64,000 bases of DNA from Cellulomonas fimi (GTDB taxonomy: Bacteria > Actinomycetota > Actinomycetes > Actinomycetales > Cellulomonadaceae). A model generated the notes under the pieces. It worked only from the letters and a program-made list of their open reading frames with translations, was not told the DNA's origin and searched no databases. The DNA lies in the NCBI RefSeq assembly GCF_028583725.1, contig NZ_CP110680.1:1054001-1118000 (forward strand). Reading direction: 5' to 3'. The first letter of the stretch is position 1; each line of letters starts with the position of its first letter. Both the position numbers and the translations under genes were made by a program. This document shows positions 51,856 to 62,851 of this stretch, one piece after another.

Positions 51856-53195
51856 TGGCGACGACCCTGGCCCCGGTCCTCACGGACACCTGGGACGCGG
51901 ACCGGTCCTGGACGCTCGCCGCCTACGAGCGCGCGGGCGGCTACCGAGGCCTGCGCCGCGCGCTCGGCATGCAGGCGGCGGACGTCGTGACGATGGTCAA
52001 GGACTCCGGTCTGCGCGGCCGTGGCGGCGCCGGCTTCCCGACGGGCATGAAGTGGGGCTTCCTGCCCGCGCCCGACGGCGGCCCGCGCTACCTCGTGGTC
52101 AACGCGGACGAGTCCGAGCCGGGGACCTGCAAGGACATCCCGCTCATGATGGCCAGCCCGCAGCACCTCATCGAGGGCATGATCATCACGAGCTACGCGA
52201 TCGGCTGCCACCACGCGTTCCTGTACGTGCGCGGCGAGGTCCTGCACGTGTACCGGCGGCTGCTGCGCGCGATCGAGGAGGCCCGCGCGGCGGGCTACCT
52301 GGGCTCGAACATCCTCGGTTCCGGGTTCGACCTCGAGATCACGCTGCACTCGGGTGCGGGTGCGTACATCTGCGGCGAGGAGACGGCGCTGCTCGACTCG
52401 CTCGAGGGCCTGCGCGGCCAGCCGCGGCTCAAGCCCCCGTTCCCCGCGGTCGCGGGCCTGTACGCGCGCCCGACGGTCGTGAACAACGTCGAGTCGATCG
52501 CGTCGGTGCCGGGCATCGTGCGCGGCGGCGCGGACTGGTTCAAGGGCATGGGCACGGAGCGCTCGACGGGCCACGGCCTGTTCAGCCTCTCGGGGCACGT
52601 CACGCGTCCCGGCCAGTACGAGGCGCCGCTCGGGATCACGCTGCGGGAGCTGCTCGACATGGCGGGCGGCATCCGCGAGGGCCACCAGCTGAAGTTCTGG
52701 ACGCCCGGCGGGTCGTCGACGCCGCTGTTCACGGCCGAGCACCTCGACGTGCCGCTCGACTACGAGTCGGTCGGCGCCGCGGGGTCGATGCTCGGCACGC
52801 GTGCGCTGCAGATCTTCGACGAGACGACCTCGGTCGTGCGCGCGGTGACGCGTTGGACGGAGTTCTACAAGCACGAGTCGTGCGGCAAGTGCACCCCGTG
52901 CCGCGAGGGCACGTACTGGCTGGTCCAGGTCCTCAAGCGCATCGAGGCCGGTCAGGGCACCCACGCCGACATCGACCTGCTGCTCGACCTGTGCGACAAC
53001 ATCCTCGGGCGCGCGTTCTGCGCGCTCGGCGACGGCGCGACGAGCCCCATCACGTCGGCCGTGCAGTACTTCCGGGAGGAGTTCGAGGCGGGCACCCACA
53101 CGCCCGCCGACGTCCTGTTCCCGCCCGAGCACAGCTCGCTGTTCACCTACGCCCCCCGGCGCGACCGGGCGGCCCTCGCGGGGGTGCACGCATGA
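51855..53195 (+). CDS. nuoF: NADH-quinone oxidoreductase subunit F
   Basis: A 446-residue subunit (51-kDa family) with the NADH and FMN sites and [4Fe-4S] cluster N3. [20 protein letters not shown] is the NADH/FMN glycine-rich loop, [16 protein letters not shown] part of the flavin site, [19 protein letters not shown] a conserved helix, and [15 protein letters not shown] with a later cysteine (RAFCALGD) gives the N3 ligands. Preceded by GAAGGAGTCGTG. It overlaps nuoG by 4 bases. Confidence 0.97.
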   Translation: MATTLAPVLTDTWDADRSWTLAAYERAGGYRGLRRALGMQAADVVTMVKDSGLRGRGGAGFPTGMKWGFLPAPDGGPRYLVVNADESEPGTCKDIPLMMASPQHLIEGMIITSYAIGCHHAFLYVRGEVLHVYRRLLRAIEEARAAGYLGSNILGSGFDLEITLHSGAGAYICGEETALLDSLEGLRGQPRLKPPFPAVAGLYARPTVVNNVESIASVPGIVRGGADWFKGMGTERSTGHGLFSLSGHVTRPGQYEAPLGITLRELLDMAGGIREGHQLKFWTPGGSSTPLFTAEHLDVPLDYESVGAAGSMLGTRALQIFDETTSVVRAVTRWTEFYKHESCGKCTPCREGTYWLVQVLKRIEAGQGTHADIDLLLDLCDNILGRAFCALGDGATSPITSAVQYFREEFEAGTHTPADVLFPPEHSSLFTYAPRRDRAALAGVHA

Positions 53196-55834
53196 CCATC
53201 ACGTCCTCCGGCCCGACGACGGCGACCCCGCTCGTCCCGGCCGCACCGGCGCCTGCCGCGCCCGAGCCGACGGACACGGTGACGTTCGAGATCGACGGGA
53301 TCGAGACGACGGTGCCCAAGGGCACGCTCGTCATCCGCGCCGCCGAGCAGGTCGGCATCCAGATCCCGCGGTTCTGCGACCACCCGCTGCTCGCGCCGGC
53401 CGGCGCGTGCCGCCAGTGCCTCGTCGAGGTGTGGGCCCCGGGTCGCGACGGCAACCTCGCGAAGATGCCCAAGCCCCAGGCGTCGTGCACGCTCGAGGCC
53501 ACGCCGGGCATGCAGGTCAAGACGCAGCACACGTCGCCCGAGGCCGACAAGGCGCAGCACGGCGTCATGGAGCTGCTGCTCGTCAACCACCCGCTCGACT
53601 GCCCGGTGTGCGACAAGGGCGGCGAGTGCCCGCTGCAGAACCAGGCGATGTCGAACGGCCGCGCGACGACGCGCTTCGTCGACGTCAAGCGCACGTTCCC
53701 GAAGCCCATCGCGATCTCGACGCAGATCCTGCTCGACCGTGAGCGCTGCGTCCTGTGCCAGCGCTGCACGCGGTTCTCGGAGGAGATCGCGGGCGACGTG
53801 TGGATCGACCTGCAGAAGCGCGGCGCGCAGCAGCAGATCGGCACGTTCGACACCGACGTCCTCGGGTTCGCGGGCGACACCCCGGTGGGCGCGGCGACGC
53901 AGGACACGTCGGGCCGCCCGTTCGCGTCCTACTTCTCCGGCAACACGGTGCAGATCTGCCCGGTCGGCGCCCTGACGAGCGCGGCGTACCGGTTCCGGTC
54001 GCGCCCGTTCGACCTGGTCTCGACGCCCGGGATCGCGGAGCACGACTCCCAGGGCTCGGCGATTCGCGTCGACCACCGCCGCGGCGTCGTGCTGCGGCGC
54101 CTCGCGGGCGACGACCCGGTGGTCAACCAGGAGTGGATCACCGACAAGGACCGCTTCGCGTTCACGTGGCAGTCCGCGCCGGACCGCATCACGACCCCGC
54201 TCGTCCGTAACGCGGCCGGTGAGCTCGAGCCCGCGTCGTGGATCGAGGCGCTCGACGTCGCGGCCGCGGGCCTGCGCGCGGCGCAGACGCCGTCCGACCC
54301 GCGGGAGACGGCGGCCGGGCTCGCCGCCCTCCCGGGTGGCCGCCTCACGCTCGAGGACGCGTACGCGTGGTCGAAGTTCGCGCGCGTCGCGCTCGGCACC
54401 AACGACGTCGACGGCCGCGCCCGCCCGCACTCCGCGGAGGAGGAGGCGTTCCTCGGCCACCACGTCGCGGGCCGCACGCTCGAGGTCACGTTCGGCGACC
54501 TCGTCGCGGCGCCCGCCGTGCTGCTCGTCGGGCTCGAGCTCGAGGAGGAGGCCGGCATCGCGTTCCTGCGGGTCCGCGAGCAGGTCGTCAAGAAGCGCAC
54601 GCGCGTGCTGTCCGTCGCGCCGCTCGCAAGCCGCGGGCTCGAGCGGCTCTCCGGCACGCTGCTCGCGGCCGCCCCGGGCACCGAGGCGGAGGTGCTCGAC
54701 GGGATCCACGCGGGCGCCGACGACGTGCTCGGCGACGCCGCGGCCGCGCTGGCTGCCGAGGGTGCCGTGGTGCTCGTGGGCGAGCGGCTCGCGTCGTCCC
54801 CGGGCGCGTACTCGGCCGCGCTGCGGCTCGCGGCCCGGACCGGCGCCCGCCTGGCGTGGGTGCCGCGTCGCGTCGGCGAGCGGGCCGCGGTCGAGACGGG
54901 CCTGCTGCCGAGCCTGCTGCCGGGCGGTCGCCCGGTCGCCGACTCGGGGGCGCGCGTCGACATCGCCGCCGTCTGGGGCGTCGAGCACCTGCCCGCCGAG
55001 CCCGGCCGGTCCGCGACCGAGATCCTCGCCGCGGCCCGCGCCGGCCTGCTCGGCGGGCTCGTCGTCGGCGGCGTCGAGCCGGCCGACCTGCCCGACCCGG
55101 CGATCGCCCGCGAGGCGCTCGACCGCGTGCCGTTCCTCGTGTCGCTCGAGGTGCGCCGCTCCGAGGTCACGGACCGCGCCGACGTGGTCCTGCCGGTCGC
55201 GCCGCCCGTCGAGAAGCCCGGCACGTTCGTCACCTGGGAGGGACGCCCGCGCCCCTTCACGCAGGCGCTCACGTCGCACTTCCTGCCCGACCACCGCGTC
55301 CTCGACCGGCTCGCCGACGCGCTCGGCGTCGAGCTCGGCACCGGGTCGCTCACGGCCGTGCACGCCGAGCTCGACCAGCTCGGCGGCTGGGACGGCGCCC
55401 GCGTCGACGCACCGTCCGTGCCCGCCGCGGAGCCGCCCGCCGTCGCCGCCGGGACCGCGGTCCTCGCGACGTGGCACCAGCTCCTCGACGACGGCCGCCT
55501 GCAGAGCGGCGAGCCGTTCCTCGCGGGCACGGCCAAGCGTCCGGTCGCGCGCGTCTCGGCGGCCACCGCCGCGTCGGTGGGCGTCACCGACGGGGGAGCG
55601 ATCGCCGTGTCCACCGACGCCGGCACGATCACGCTGCCCGTCGTCGTCACCGACATGCCGGACCTCGTCGTCTGGCTCCCGACGAACGCGCCCGGCAGCG
55701 CCGTGCGCGACACGCTGCACGCCGACGCGGGCGACCTCGTCCGGATCGCCGCCGCGCCGGGTGAGGTCACCCGGGAGGAGACCGGCACCGGGCAGGATGC
55801 CGGTCGCAGTGCCCACGAGGAGGTCGGCGCATGA
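53192..55834 (+). CDS. nuoG: NADH-quinone oxidoreductase subunit G, lacking the N7 cluster ligands
   Basis: An 880-residue subunit (75-kDa family). N-terminal [2Fe-2S] N1b ligands are in [20 protein letters not shown] plus ASCTLE; N5 in [18 protein letters not shown] (one His, three Cys); N4 in [12 protein letters not shown] with VQICPVGAL. The further N7 motif Cx2Cx3Cx27C found in E. coli, Thermus and, to my recollection, other Actinobacteria is absent: the four positions here are Ala282, Asp285, Ser289 and Thr317, in a stretch otherwise well conserved ([16 protein letters not shown]). The remainder is a degenerate molybdopterin-oxidoreductase-like domain. It overlaps both neighbours by 4 bases. 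Confidence 0.95.
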   Translation: MTITSSGPTTATPLVPAAPAPAAPEPTDTVTFEIDGIETTVPKGTLVIRAAEQVGIQIPRFCDHPLLAPAGACRQCLVEVWAPGRDGNLAKMPKPQASCTLEATPGMQVKTQHTSPEADKAQHGVMELLLVNHPLDCPVCDKGGECPLQNQAMSNGRATTRFVDVKRTFPKPIAISTQILLDRERCVLCQRCTRFSEEIAGDVWIDLQKRGAQQQIGTFDTDVLGFAGDTPVGAATQDTSGRPFASYFSGNTVQICPVGALTSAAYRFRSRPFDLVSTPGIAEHDSQGSAIRVDHRRGVVLRRLAGDDPVVNQEWITDKDRFAFTWQSAPDRITTPLVRNAAGELEPASWIEALDVAAAGLRAAQTPSDPRETAAGLAALPGGRLTLEDAYAWSKFARVALGTNDVDGRARPHSAEEEAFLGHHVAGRTLEVTFGDLVAAPAVLLVGLELEEEAGIAFLRVREQVVKKRTRVLSVAPLASRGLERLSGTLLAAAPGTEAEVLDGIHAGADDVLGDAAAALAAEGAVVLVGERLASSPGAYSAALRLAARTGARLAWVPRRVGERAAVETGLLPSLLPGGRPVADSGARVDIAAVWGVEHLPAEPGRSATEILAAARAGLLGGLVVGGVEPADLPDPAIAREALDRVPFLVSLEVRRSEVTDRADVVLPVAPPVEKPGTFVTWEGRPRPFTQALTSHFLPDHRVLDRLADALGVELGTGSLTAVHAELDQLGGWDGARVDAPSVPAAEPPAVAAGTAVLATWHQLLDDGRLQSGEPFLAGTAKRPVARVSAATAASVGVTDGGAIAVSTDAGTITLPVVVTDMPDLVVWLPTNAPGSAVRDTLHADAGDLVRIAAAPGEVTREETGTGQDAGRSAHEEVGA

Positions 55835-57165
55835 CCCTGCAGCTCGCGGTCGACGGCACCACCGCCGTCGCGGCCGACTTCAGCAACGACAACTTCTGGA
55901 TCTGGCTGCTCAAGGCCGTCGCGATCGTCGTCTTCCTGCTGACGAGCGTGCTGTTCGCGATCTGGTTCGAGCGCAAGGTCGTCGCGCGCATGCAGGTGCG
56001 GCCCGGGCCGAACGTGCACGGCCCGTTCGGCCTGCTCCAGTCGCTCGCCGACGCGATGAAGCTCCTGTTCAAGGAGGACGTCACCGTCAAGGCGGCCGAC
56101 AAGCTCGTCTACATCGTCGCGCCGATGATCGCGGTGTTCTGCTCGCTGCTGACGTTCGCGGTCATCCCGTTCGGGCCGTCGGTCAGCATGTTCGGGATCG
56201 TCACGCCGCTGCAGCTCACCGACTTCCCGGTCGCGGTGCTGTACATCCTCGCGTGCGCGTCCGTCGGCGTGTACGGCATCGTGCTCGGCGGCTGGTCGTC
56301 CGGCTCGACGTACCCGCTTCTCGGCGCGGTCCGCTCGACGGCCCAGGTCATCTCCTACGAGCTCGCGATGGGCCTGTCGCTCGTCAGCGTCTTCATCCTC
56401 GCGGGGTCGATGTCGACGTCGGAGATCGTGAGCTCGCAGACGCAGGTCTGGTGGTTCCTGCCGCTGCTGCCCGCCTTCGTCCTCTACATCGTGTCGATGG
56501 TCGGCGAGACGAACCGCCTGCCGTTCGACCTCCCCGAGGCCGAGGGGGAGCTCGTCTCCGGCTACATGACCGAGTACTCGTCGATGAAGTTCGCGTGGTT
56601 CTTCCTCGCGGAGTACATCAACATGCTCAACGTCTCGGCCGTCGCGACGACGCTGTTCCTCGGCGGCTGGCGCGCCCCGTTCATCCCGGCGGACCACTTC
56701 CTGCAGACCGGCTGGTGGCCGATCCTGTGGTTCCTCGCCAAGCTCTGGGCGCTCATGTTCGTGTTCGTCTGGATCCGCGGCTCGGTGCTGCGCTTCCGGT
56801 ACGACCAGTTCATGAAGCTCGGGTGGAAGGTGCTCATCCCGGCCGCGCTCGTGTGGGTCGTGTGCGTCGCGGTCGTGCAGGGCGTCCGGCAGTTCTCGGG
56901 CCTCGACCTGCGGACGCTGCTGTTCGTCCTCGCGGGGATCGTCGTGCTCGGCCTGCTCGTGTCGTTCGCGATCCCCGAGCGCAAGAAGCCCGCCGAACCG
57001 CCGAAGCCGTCCGGCCCGCAGCCGTTCGACCCCTACGCGGGCGGCTACCCCGTCCCGCCGCTGCCCGGCCAGGTGCTGCCGCCGTCGCCGCGCAAGCAGC
57101 GCACGGCCGCGCAGGCGGGCACGACCGACGTCCCCCAGGTCACGCAGGAGGTGCACGGTGGCTGA
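55831..57165 (+). CDS. nuoH: NADH-quinone oxidoreductase subunit H
   Basis: A 444-residue membrane subunit that links the quinone cavity to the proton-pumping arm. Signatures: [20 protein letters not shown] (first cytoplasmic loop, beside the quinone entrance), [17 protein letters not shown], and [20 protein letters not shown], the acidic loop characteristic of the family. Eight helices are seen. The C-terminal 65 residues are Pro-rich and cytoplasmic, longer than in E. coli. It overlaps nuoI by 8 bases and nuoG by 4. Confidence 0.97.
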   Translation: MTLQLAVDGTTAVAADFSNDNFWIWLLKAVAIVVFLLTSVLFAIWFERKVVARMQVRPGPNVHGPFGLLQSLADAMKLLFKEDVTVKAADKLVYIVAPMIAVFCSLLTFAVIPFGPSVSMFGIVTPLQLTDFPVAVLYILACASVGVYGIVLGGWSSGSTYPLLGAVRSTAQVISYELAMGLSLVSVFILAGSMSTSEIVSSQTQVWWFLPLLPAFVLYIVSMVGETNRLPFDLPEAEGELVSGYMTEYSSMKFAWFFLAEYINMLNVSAVATTLFLGGWRAPFIPADHFLQTGWWPILWFLAKLWALMFVFVWIRGSVLRFRYDQFMKLGWKVLIPAALVWVVCVAVVQGVRQFSGLDLRTLLFVLAGIVVLGLLVSFAIPERKKPAEPPKPSGPQPFDPYAGGYPVPPLPGQVLPPSPRKQRTAAQAGTTDVPQVTQEVHGG

Positions 57166-58006
57166 CCAGCGCAAGCCCACCGGCAAGGCGGGCAAGCCCG
57201 GCGCGGAGCCGACCGCCGCCCGACCCGCCCAGGCGAAGCCCGCCGGCGCCGAGCCCGGCCGCACGGTCGCGCCGCGCCCGCGCGGCGGCGAGGTCGCGAC
57301 GCCCGAGACCGAGGGCTACACCTCGCTCATCGAGCCCCGCACGGGCCTCGCCGAGGTGCTGGCACCCGTCGGCGGGTTCGGCGTCACGCTGTCGAACATG
57401 TTCCGCCCGACGGTCACGGAGCAGTACCCGTCGGAGAAGGTCCCCGCCAAGCCGCGGTACCACGGCCGCCACCAGCTCAACCGGTACGCCGACGGTCTCG
57501 AGAAGTGCATCGGCTGCGAGCTGTGCGCGTGGGCGTGCCCCGCGGACGCCATCTACGTCGAGGGCGCCGACAACACCCCGGACGCGCAGTTCAGCCCGGG
57601 GGAGCGGTACGGCCGCGTCTACCAGATCAACTACCTGCGCTGCATCTTCTGCGGGCTGTGCATCGAGGCGTGCCCGACGCGCGCGCTCACGATGACCAAC
57701 GAGTACGAGCTCGCCGGGCCGACGCGCGCCGGGATGATCTGGGAGAAGCAGGACCTGCTCGCGCCGCTGCGCCAGGGCATGCTCTCCGCACCGCACCCGA
57801 TGGTCGAGGGCACGAGCGACACCGAGTACTACCAGGGCAAGGTCACCGGCCCGGACGACGCGCAGCGCGCGTGGGTCGCCGAGCACCGCCCCGACGACCC
57901 GACGCTGCCCGGCGGCGCGGGCGTCGAGGCCGCGAACGTGCCCGGACCGACCGCCGCGGCGCAGGCCGCGCTCGCCGCCGCCGCGACCAAGCAGGGCTCC
58001 CGATGA
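57158..58006 (+). CDS. nuoI: NADH-quinone oxidoreductase subunit I
   Basis: A 282-residue ferredoxin-like subunit with two [4Fe-4S] clusters (N6a, N6b): [21 protein letters not shown] and [18 protein letters not shown]. The N-terminal 45 residues are Pro/Ala-rich and the C-terminal 55 are also low complexity, making it longer than the usual 180-220. It passes electrons from NuoG to NuoB. GTG start inside the end of nuoH; it shares 4 bases with nuoJ. Confidence 0.96.
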   Translation: MADQRKPTGKAGKPGAEPTAARPAQAKPAGAEPGRTVAPRPRGGEVATPETEGYTSLIEPRTGLAEVLAPVGGFGVTLSNMFRPTVTEQYPSEKVPAKPRYHGRHQLNRYADGLEKCIGCELCAWACPADAIYVEGADNTPDAQFSPGERYGRVYQINYLRCIFCGLCIEACPTRALTMTNEYELAGPTRAGMIWEKQDLLAPLRQGMLSAPHPMVEGTSDTEYYQGKVTGPDDAQRAWVAEHRPDDPTLPGGAGVEAANVPGPTAAAQAALAAAATKQGSR

Positions 58007-59001
58007 GCGCGCTCCTCGGGCACGCGCTCAGCGCGGCACCGCTCGGCACGGCCGCGCTCGACGGCGGTGAGGCCGGCACCGGCGAGGCGGTCCTGTTCTG
58101 GGTGCTCGGTCCGATCATGGTGCTCGCCGCGCTCGGGCTGCTGTTCGCCCGGAAGGCCGTGCACGCGGCGATGTCGGTCGTCGTCGTGATGGTCTCGCTC
58201 GCGTTCCTGTACGTCGCGCAGGACGCGGTGTTCCTCGGTGTCGTGCAGGTCGTGGTCTACACGGGCGCCGTCATGATGCTGTTCCTGTTCGTGCTCATGC
58301 TCGTCGGCGTCGACGCGTCCGACTCGCTCGTCGAGACGATCCGCGGCCAGCGCTGGATCGGCGTGCTCGCCGGCGTCGGCCTGGGCATCGTGCTCGCGGG
58401 CGTCGTCGGCCGCGCCACGTACGGCCCGGCCCAGGGGCTCGACGCGGCGAACGAGGCGTCGAACCCGGTCGCGATCGCGCACGTCGTGTTCGGCGAGTAC
58501 GTGCTCGCGTTCGAGGTCGTCGGTGCGTTGCTGGTCACGGCCGCGCTCGGCGCGCTCGTCTACACGCACCGTGCCCGGCTCGTCGCGCGCGTCGGCCAGA
58601 AGGAGCGCGCGGACGCGCGCGTCGCGGCCGGCGCCCACCCCGTGTCGCTGCCGGCGCCGGGCGTGTACGCGCGGCACAACGCCATGGACGTCCCCGCGCT
58701 CGGGCCCGACGGCCGGCCGATCGAGGAGTCCGTGCCCCGCGTGCTGCGCGTGCGCGGCCAGGAGGCCGACGCCGCGGAGTTCGCCGCGCGCATCGAGCGG
58801 GTGCAGGCGGGCCGACTGGCCGGCGGACGGTTCGCGTCGGACGACCCGGCGACCGGTGACGGCCCCACGCCGCCGCCCGCCGCGGACCCCGACGGCGCAC
58901 GGGTCGGCGTGCCCGACCTGGACGCGGCCGTGAGCGACAGCGGCCAGGACGGACCGTCGACCGGACCCCGCGGGGTCGTCGGACAGGAGGACCAGGCGTG
59001 A
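58003..59001 (+). CDS. nuoJ: NADH-quinone oxidoreductase subunit J, with extended C-terminus
   Basis: A 332-residue membrane subunit. Five helices occupy residues about 28-190, with [25 protein letters not shown] forming the conserved helix 3 that holds a pi-bulge in structures of complex I. The following 140 residues (from [19 protein letters not shown] on) are hydrophilic, with Pro/Asp/Gly-rich stretches; E. coli NuoJ has only about 184 residues in total. It shares 4 bases with nuoI and with nuoK. Confidence 0.95.
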   Translation: MSALLGHALSAAPLGTAALDGGEAGTGEAVLFWVLGPIMVLAALGLLFARKAVHAAMSVVVVMVSLAFLYVAQDAVFLGVVQVVVYTGAVMMLFLFVLMLVGVDASDSLVETIRGQRWIGVLAGVGLGIVLAGVVGRATYGPAQGLDAANEASNPVAIAHVVFGEYVLAFEVVGALLVTAALGALVYTHRARLVARVGQKERADARVAAGAHPVSLPAPGVYARHNAMDVPALGPDGRPIEESVPRVLRVRGQEADAAEFAARIERVQAGRLAGGRFASDDPATGDGPTPPPAADPDGARVGVPDLDAAVSDSGQDGPSTGPRGVVGQEDQA

Positions 59002-59297
59002 GCCTCACCCACTACCTCGTCCTCGCCACGATCCTGTTCACGATCGGGGCGACGACGGTGCTGCTGCGGCGCAACGCGATCATCGTGTTCATGGGCGTCG
59101 AGCTCATGCTCAACGCGACGAACCTGATGCTCGTGACCTTCTCCCGGATCCACGGCGCGCTGACGGGCCAGGTCCTGGCGTTCTTCGTCATGGTCGTCGC
59201 CGCCGCGGAGGTCGTCGTCGGCCTCGCGATCATCGTCGCGATCTTCCGTACCCGGCGCTCGGCCTCGGTCGACGACGTGAACCTGCTCAAGAGCTGA
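58998..59297 (+). CDS. nuoK: NADH-quinone oxidoreductase subunit K
   Basis: A 99-residue membrane subunit with three helices ([60 protein letters not shown]). The two glutamates essential for proton movement lie in [11 protein letters not shown] (helix 2) and [10 protein letters not shown] (helix 3). The start is GTG, overlapping nuoJ by 4 bases. nuoL begins 10 bases after the stop. Confidence 0.97.
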   Translation: MSLTHYLVLATILFTIGATTVLLRRNAIIVFMGVELMLNATNLMLVTFSRIHGALTGQVLAFFVMVVAAAEVVVGLAIIVAIFRTRRSASVDDVNLLKS

Positions 59298-59307
59298 GGG
59301 GCGGCCC

Positions 59308-61290
59308 GTGCACACCCTGACCACCCTCGCCGCGGCGCTGCCGGCCGAGTCGGTCGGCCACACCAGCGAGACGGTGACCGCCGGCGTGTTCCTCGTCGGC
59401 CCGCTGCTCATCGGGCTGCCGCTGCTGTCCGCCGCGGTCCTGCTGCTGCTCGGCCGCCGGGCGGACCGCTGGGGCCACTGGCTCGGCGTCCTCGCCTCGG
59501 CGGGCGCGTTCGTCGCCGGCGCCGTCGCGTTCCTCGCGCTGCTGGGCCGCCCCGCGGACCAGCGTGTCGTCGTCGTCGACCTCGGCCGCTGGCTCGACGC
59601 GGGAGCGTTCCACGTCGACGCGGGCTTCCGGCTGGACCCGCTGTCGCTGACGTTCGTGCTCCTCGTGACGTTCGTCGGCACGCTCATCCACGTCTACTCC
59701 GTGGCCTACATGGAGCACGACGACGCGCGCCGCCGGTTCTTCGCGTACCTCAACCTGTTCGTCGCGGCGATGCTGCTGCTCGTCCTCGCCGACTCCTACC
59801 TGCTGCTGTTCGTCGGGTGGGAGGGCGTCGGTCTCGCGTCGTACCTGCTCATCGGCTTCTGGAACCACCGCACGCCGTACGCGGTCGCCGCCAAGAAGGC
59901 GTTCGTCGCGAACCGCGTCGGCGACATCGGCCTGATCGTCGCGATGGGGATCATGGTCGCCCAGTTCGGGGCGCTCGACTTCGGCACCGTCGTCGGTGGC
60001 GCGTCCGAGCTGTCCGAGGGCACCGCGACCGCGATCGGCCTCATGCTGCTGCTCGCCGCGTGCGGCAAGTCGGCGCAGTTCCCGCTGCAGTCCTGGCTCG
60101 GGGACGCGATGGCCGGCCCGACGCCGGTGTCGGCGCTCATCCACGCCGCCACGATGGTCACCGCGGGCGTGTACCTGATCGTCCGCAGCGGCGCGATCTT
60201 CGACGCGGCGCCCACGGCACAGCTCGTCGTCGTGGTGGTCGGCGCGATCACCTTGCTGTTCGGGGCGATCGTCGGCTGCGCGAAGGACGACATCAAGAAG
60301 GCCCTGGCGGCCTCGACGATGTCGCAGATCGGCTACATGGTGCTCGCCGCCGGCCTCGGCCCGGTCGGCTACGCGTTCGCGATCTTCCACCTCGTCACCC
60401 ACGGCTTCTTCAAGGCCGGGATGTTCCTCGGTGCCGGGTCGGTCATGCACGCGATGGACGACCAGGTCGACATGCGGCGCTTCGGCGGCCTCGCGCGCTA
60501 CATGGTCATCACGTGGCTGACCTTCGGGGCGGGCTGGCTCGCGATCCTCGGGATCCCGCCGTTCTCCGGGTTCTTCAGCAAGGACAAGATCATCGAGGCC
60601 GCGTTCGTCCCCGTCGACGGCCAGCCGTGGCGCGCCTGGGTGTTCGGCACCGTCGCGCTGCTGGGCGCGGGCATCACCGCGTTCTACATGTCCCGGCTGT
60701 TCTTCATGACGTTCGAGGGCCAGCGGCGCTGGTCGGAGAAGGCCGACGGGTCGGCGCAGCACCCGCACGAGGCGCCCCGCCTCATGACGTGGCCCATGAT
60801 CATCCTGGCCGTCGGGTCGGTCGGGCTCGGCGGGTTCCTCGCGCTCGGCGGACGCTTCGTCACCTGGCTCGAGCCCGTCACGGGGCACGTCGAGCACGAG
60901 GAGCCGGTGCTCCCCGCGTGGGTCCTCATCGCGCTGACGCTCGCCGTCGTCGTGCTCGGCCTCGTGCTCGCGTGGCGCCGTTACGCGGTGTCGCAGGTCC
61001 CGGTCGTCCCGCCGCTCGGCACCGCGCTCACCCGTGCGGCCCGCGTCGACCTGTACCAGGACTCGGTCAACGACGCCCTGCTCGTCGAGCCCGGCCAGCA
61101 CCTCACCCGGTCGCTCGTGTTCGCCGACCGTGCGGTCGTCGACGGCACCGTCACCGGCGTCGGCCGCGCGACGGTCGGCCTCGGCGACCTCGCCCGCCGG
61201 GTCCAGACCGGCTACGTCCGCTCCTACGCCGCGACGACCGTGATCGGCCTGATCGTGCTCGTCGTCGCCGTCCTGGTCACCCAGAGCTGA
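59308..61290 (+). CDS. nuoL: NADH-quinone oxidoreductase subunit L
   Basis: A 660-residue antiporter-like subunit at the distal end of the pump arm, with 15-16 helices and the long lateral helix at the C-terminus. Key parts: [18 protein letters not shown] with the channel glutamate, [32 protein letters not shown] (lysine and histidine residues of the proton path; split here for reading), [20 protein letters not shown] and [15 protein letters not shown] start 10 bases after nuoK. Confidence 0.96.
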   Translation: MHTLTTLAAALPAESVGHTSETVTAGVFLVGPLLIGLPLLSAAVLLLLGRRADRWGHWLGVLASAGAFVAGAVAFLALLGRPADQRVVVVDLGRWLDAGAFHVDAGFRLDPLSLTFVLLVTFVGTLIHVYSVAYMEHDDARRRFFAYLNLFVAAMLLLVLADSYLLLFVGWEGVGLASYLLIGFWNHRTPYAVAAKKAFVANRVGDIGLIVAMGIMVAQFGALDFGTVVGGASELSEGTATAIGLMLLLAACGKSAQFPLQSWLGDAMAGPTPVSALIHAATMVTAGVYLIVRSGAIFDAAPTAQLVVVVVGAITLLFGAIVGCAKDDIKKALAASTMSQIGYMVLAAGLGPVGYAFAIFHLVTHGFFKAGMFLGAGSVMHAMDDQVDMRRFGGLARYMVITWLTFGAGWLAILGIPPFSGFFSKDKIIEAAFVPVDGQPWRAWVFGTVALLGAGITAFYMSRLFFMTFEGQRRWSEKADGSAQHPHEAPRLMTWPMIILAVGSVGLGGFLALGGRFVTWLEPVTGHVEHEEPVLPAWVLIALTLAVVVLGLVLAWRRYAVSQVPVVPPLGTALTRAARVDLYQDSVNDALLVEPGQHLTRSLVFADRAVVDGTVTGVGRATVGLGDLARRVQTGYVRSYAATTVIGLIVLVVAVLVTQS

Positions 61291-61306
61291 GGGAGAGCCC
61301 CCACCG

Positions 61307-62851
61307 ATGTCGACCTCCTTCCCCTGGCTGACCGCGCTGGTCGTGCTGCCCGTCCTCGGAGCGGTCGCCCTCTGGGCGCTGCCCGCGGGCTGGCGCGGCC
61401 GGACCCGCACGGTGGCGCTCGGGTTCGCGATCGCCGAGCTCGTCCTCGCCGTCGGCGCGCTGCTCGCGTTCGACACCGCGGACGCCGCCGTCCACCAGCT
61501 CACCGAGACGTACTCCTGGATCCCCGCGCTCGGCGTCTCGTACGCCGTGGGGGTCGACGGCGTCGGGCTCGTCCTCGTGCTCATGTCGGTCGTGCTCGTG
61601 CCGCTCGTCGTCCTGGCGGCGTGGCGCGAGCAGGGCTCGCTGACGGCACCGACGGACCGGCTCCGGCAGTACCTCGCGCTCGTCCTGCTGCTCGAGGCGT
61701 TCATCGTCCTCGTGTTCGCCGCGCGCGACGTGTTCCTGTTCTACGTCGTCTTCGAGGCGATGCTCATCCCCGTCTACTTCATGATCGGGATGTTCGGCGG
61801 GGAGCAGCGCCGATACGCCGCCGTGAAGTTCCTGCTGTACTCGCTCGCGGGCGGGCTCGTCATGCTGGTCGGCGTCATCGCGCTGTACCTCAACGGGCCG
61901 CGCGGCGCGGACGGCTTCCTCACCGAGAACCTCACCGGGCTGTCGCTCGACCCGACGCTCGAGAAGTGGCTCTTCCTCGCCTTCTTCCTCGCGTTCGCGA
62001 TCAAGGCGCCGATGTTCCCGGTGCACACCTGGCTGCCCGACGCGGCACAGCAGGCCCCCGCCGGGACGTCGACGCTGCTCGTCGGCGTGCTCGACAAGGT
62101 CGGCACGTTCGGGATGCTCACGCTCTGCCTGCCGCTGTTCCCCGACGCGTCCCGCTGGGCGGCGCCGGTGGTCATCGTGCTCGCGGTCGTGTCGATCCTC
62201 TACGGCGCGCTGCTCGCGATCGGGCAGAAGGACCTCATGCGCCTCGTCGCGTACACGTCGGTGTCGCACTTCGGCTTCATCGTCCTGGGCATCTTCGCGT
62301 TCTCGTCGACGTCGATCGCGGGCTCGTCGTTCTACATGGTCAACCACGGCCTCTCGACGGGCGGGCTCTTCCTGGTCGTCGGGTTCCTCGCCGCCCGTCG
62401 CGGCTCGCAGCAGATCGCCGACTTCGGCGGCCTGCAGAAGGTCGTCCCGGTGCTCGCGGGCACGTTCCTCGTCATCGGCCTGTCGGCGCTGTCGCTGCCC
62501 GGCCTGTCGACGTTCGTCAGCGAGTTCCTCGTCCTCGTGGGCACGTTCACCCGGCACCCCGCGGCGGCGGTCGTCGCCTCGCTCGGCGTGGTCCTCGCCG
62601 CGATCTACGTGCTGTGGACGTACCAGCGCGTGTTCACCGGCCCGGTGCGCGAGGAGCTCGCGGCCACCCCCGACCTCGACGGGCGCGAGCGGTGGGTCGT
62701 CGGCCCGCTCATCGCGCTCATGCTCGTCTTCGGCTTCATGCCCGGCCCGGCGCTCGACCTCGTCCGGCCGCCCGCCGACGTCACGCTCCAGCAGGTCGGC
62801 GTCGAGCCGTACGTCGCTCCCCACGGCGCCCAGGAAGGGACCGACAAGTGA
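61307..62851 (+). CDS. nuoM: NADH-quinone oxidoreductase subunit M
   Basis: A 514-residue antiporter-like subunit with 14 helices. VVFEAMLIPVYFMIGMFGG contains the helix 5 glutamate, FLAFAIKAPMFPVHTWLPDA the helix 7 lysine region, and QKDLMRLVAYTSVSHFGF the discontinuous helix 8-9 segment. It pumps protons as one of three related units with NuoL and NuoN. The ATG is preceded by TGAGGGAGAGCCCCCACCG. Its stop shares 4 bases with the nuoN start. Confidence 0.96.
   Translation: MSTSFPWLTALVVLPVLGAVALWALPAGWRGRTRTVALGFAIAELVLAVGALLAFDTADAAVHQLTETYSWIPALGVSYAVGVDGVGLVLVLMSVVLVPLVVLAAWREQGSLTAPTDRLRQYLALVLLLEAFIVLVFAARDVFLFYVVFEAMLIPVYFMIGMFGGEQRRYAAVKFLLYSLAGGLVMLVGVIALYLNGPRGADGFLTENLTGLSLDPTLEKWLFLAFFLAFAIKAPMFPVHTWLPDAAQQAPAGTSTLLVGVLDKVGTFGMLTLCLPLFPDASRWAAPVVIVLAVVSILYGALLAIGQKDLMRLVAYTSVSHFGFIVLGIFAFSSTSIAGSSFYMVNHGLSTGGLFLVVGFLAARRGSQQIADFGGLQKVVPVLAGTFLVIGLSALSLPGLSTFVSEFLVLVGTFTRHPAAAVVASLGVVLAAIYVLWTYQRVFTGPVREELAATPDLDGRERWVVGPLIALMLVFGFMPGPALDLVRPPADVTLQQVGVEPYVAPHGAQEGTDK

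Noticed and set aside
53929..57264. A 1111-residue minus-strand open frame across nuoG-nuoI
   Set aside because: It is a shadow of the nuo genes, whose proteins carry clear motifs in the other strand; its composition is low-complexity.
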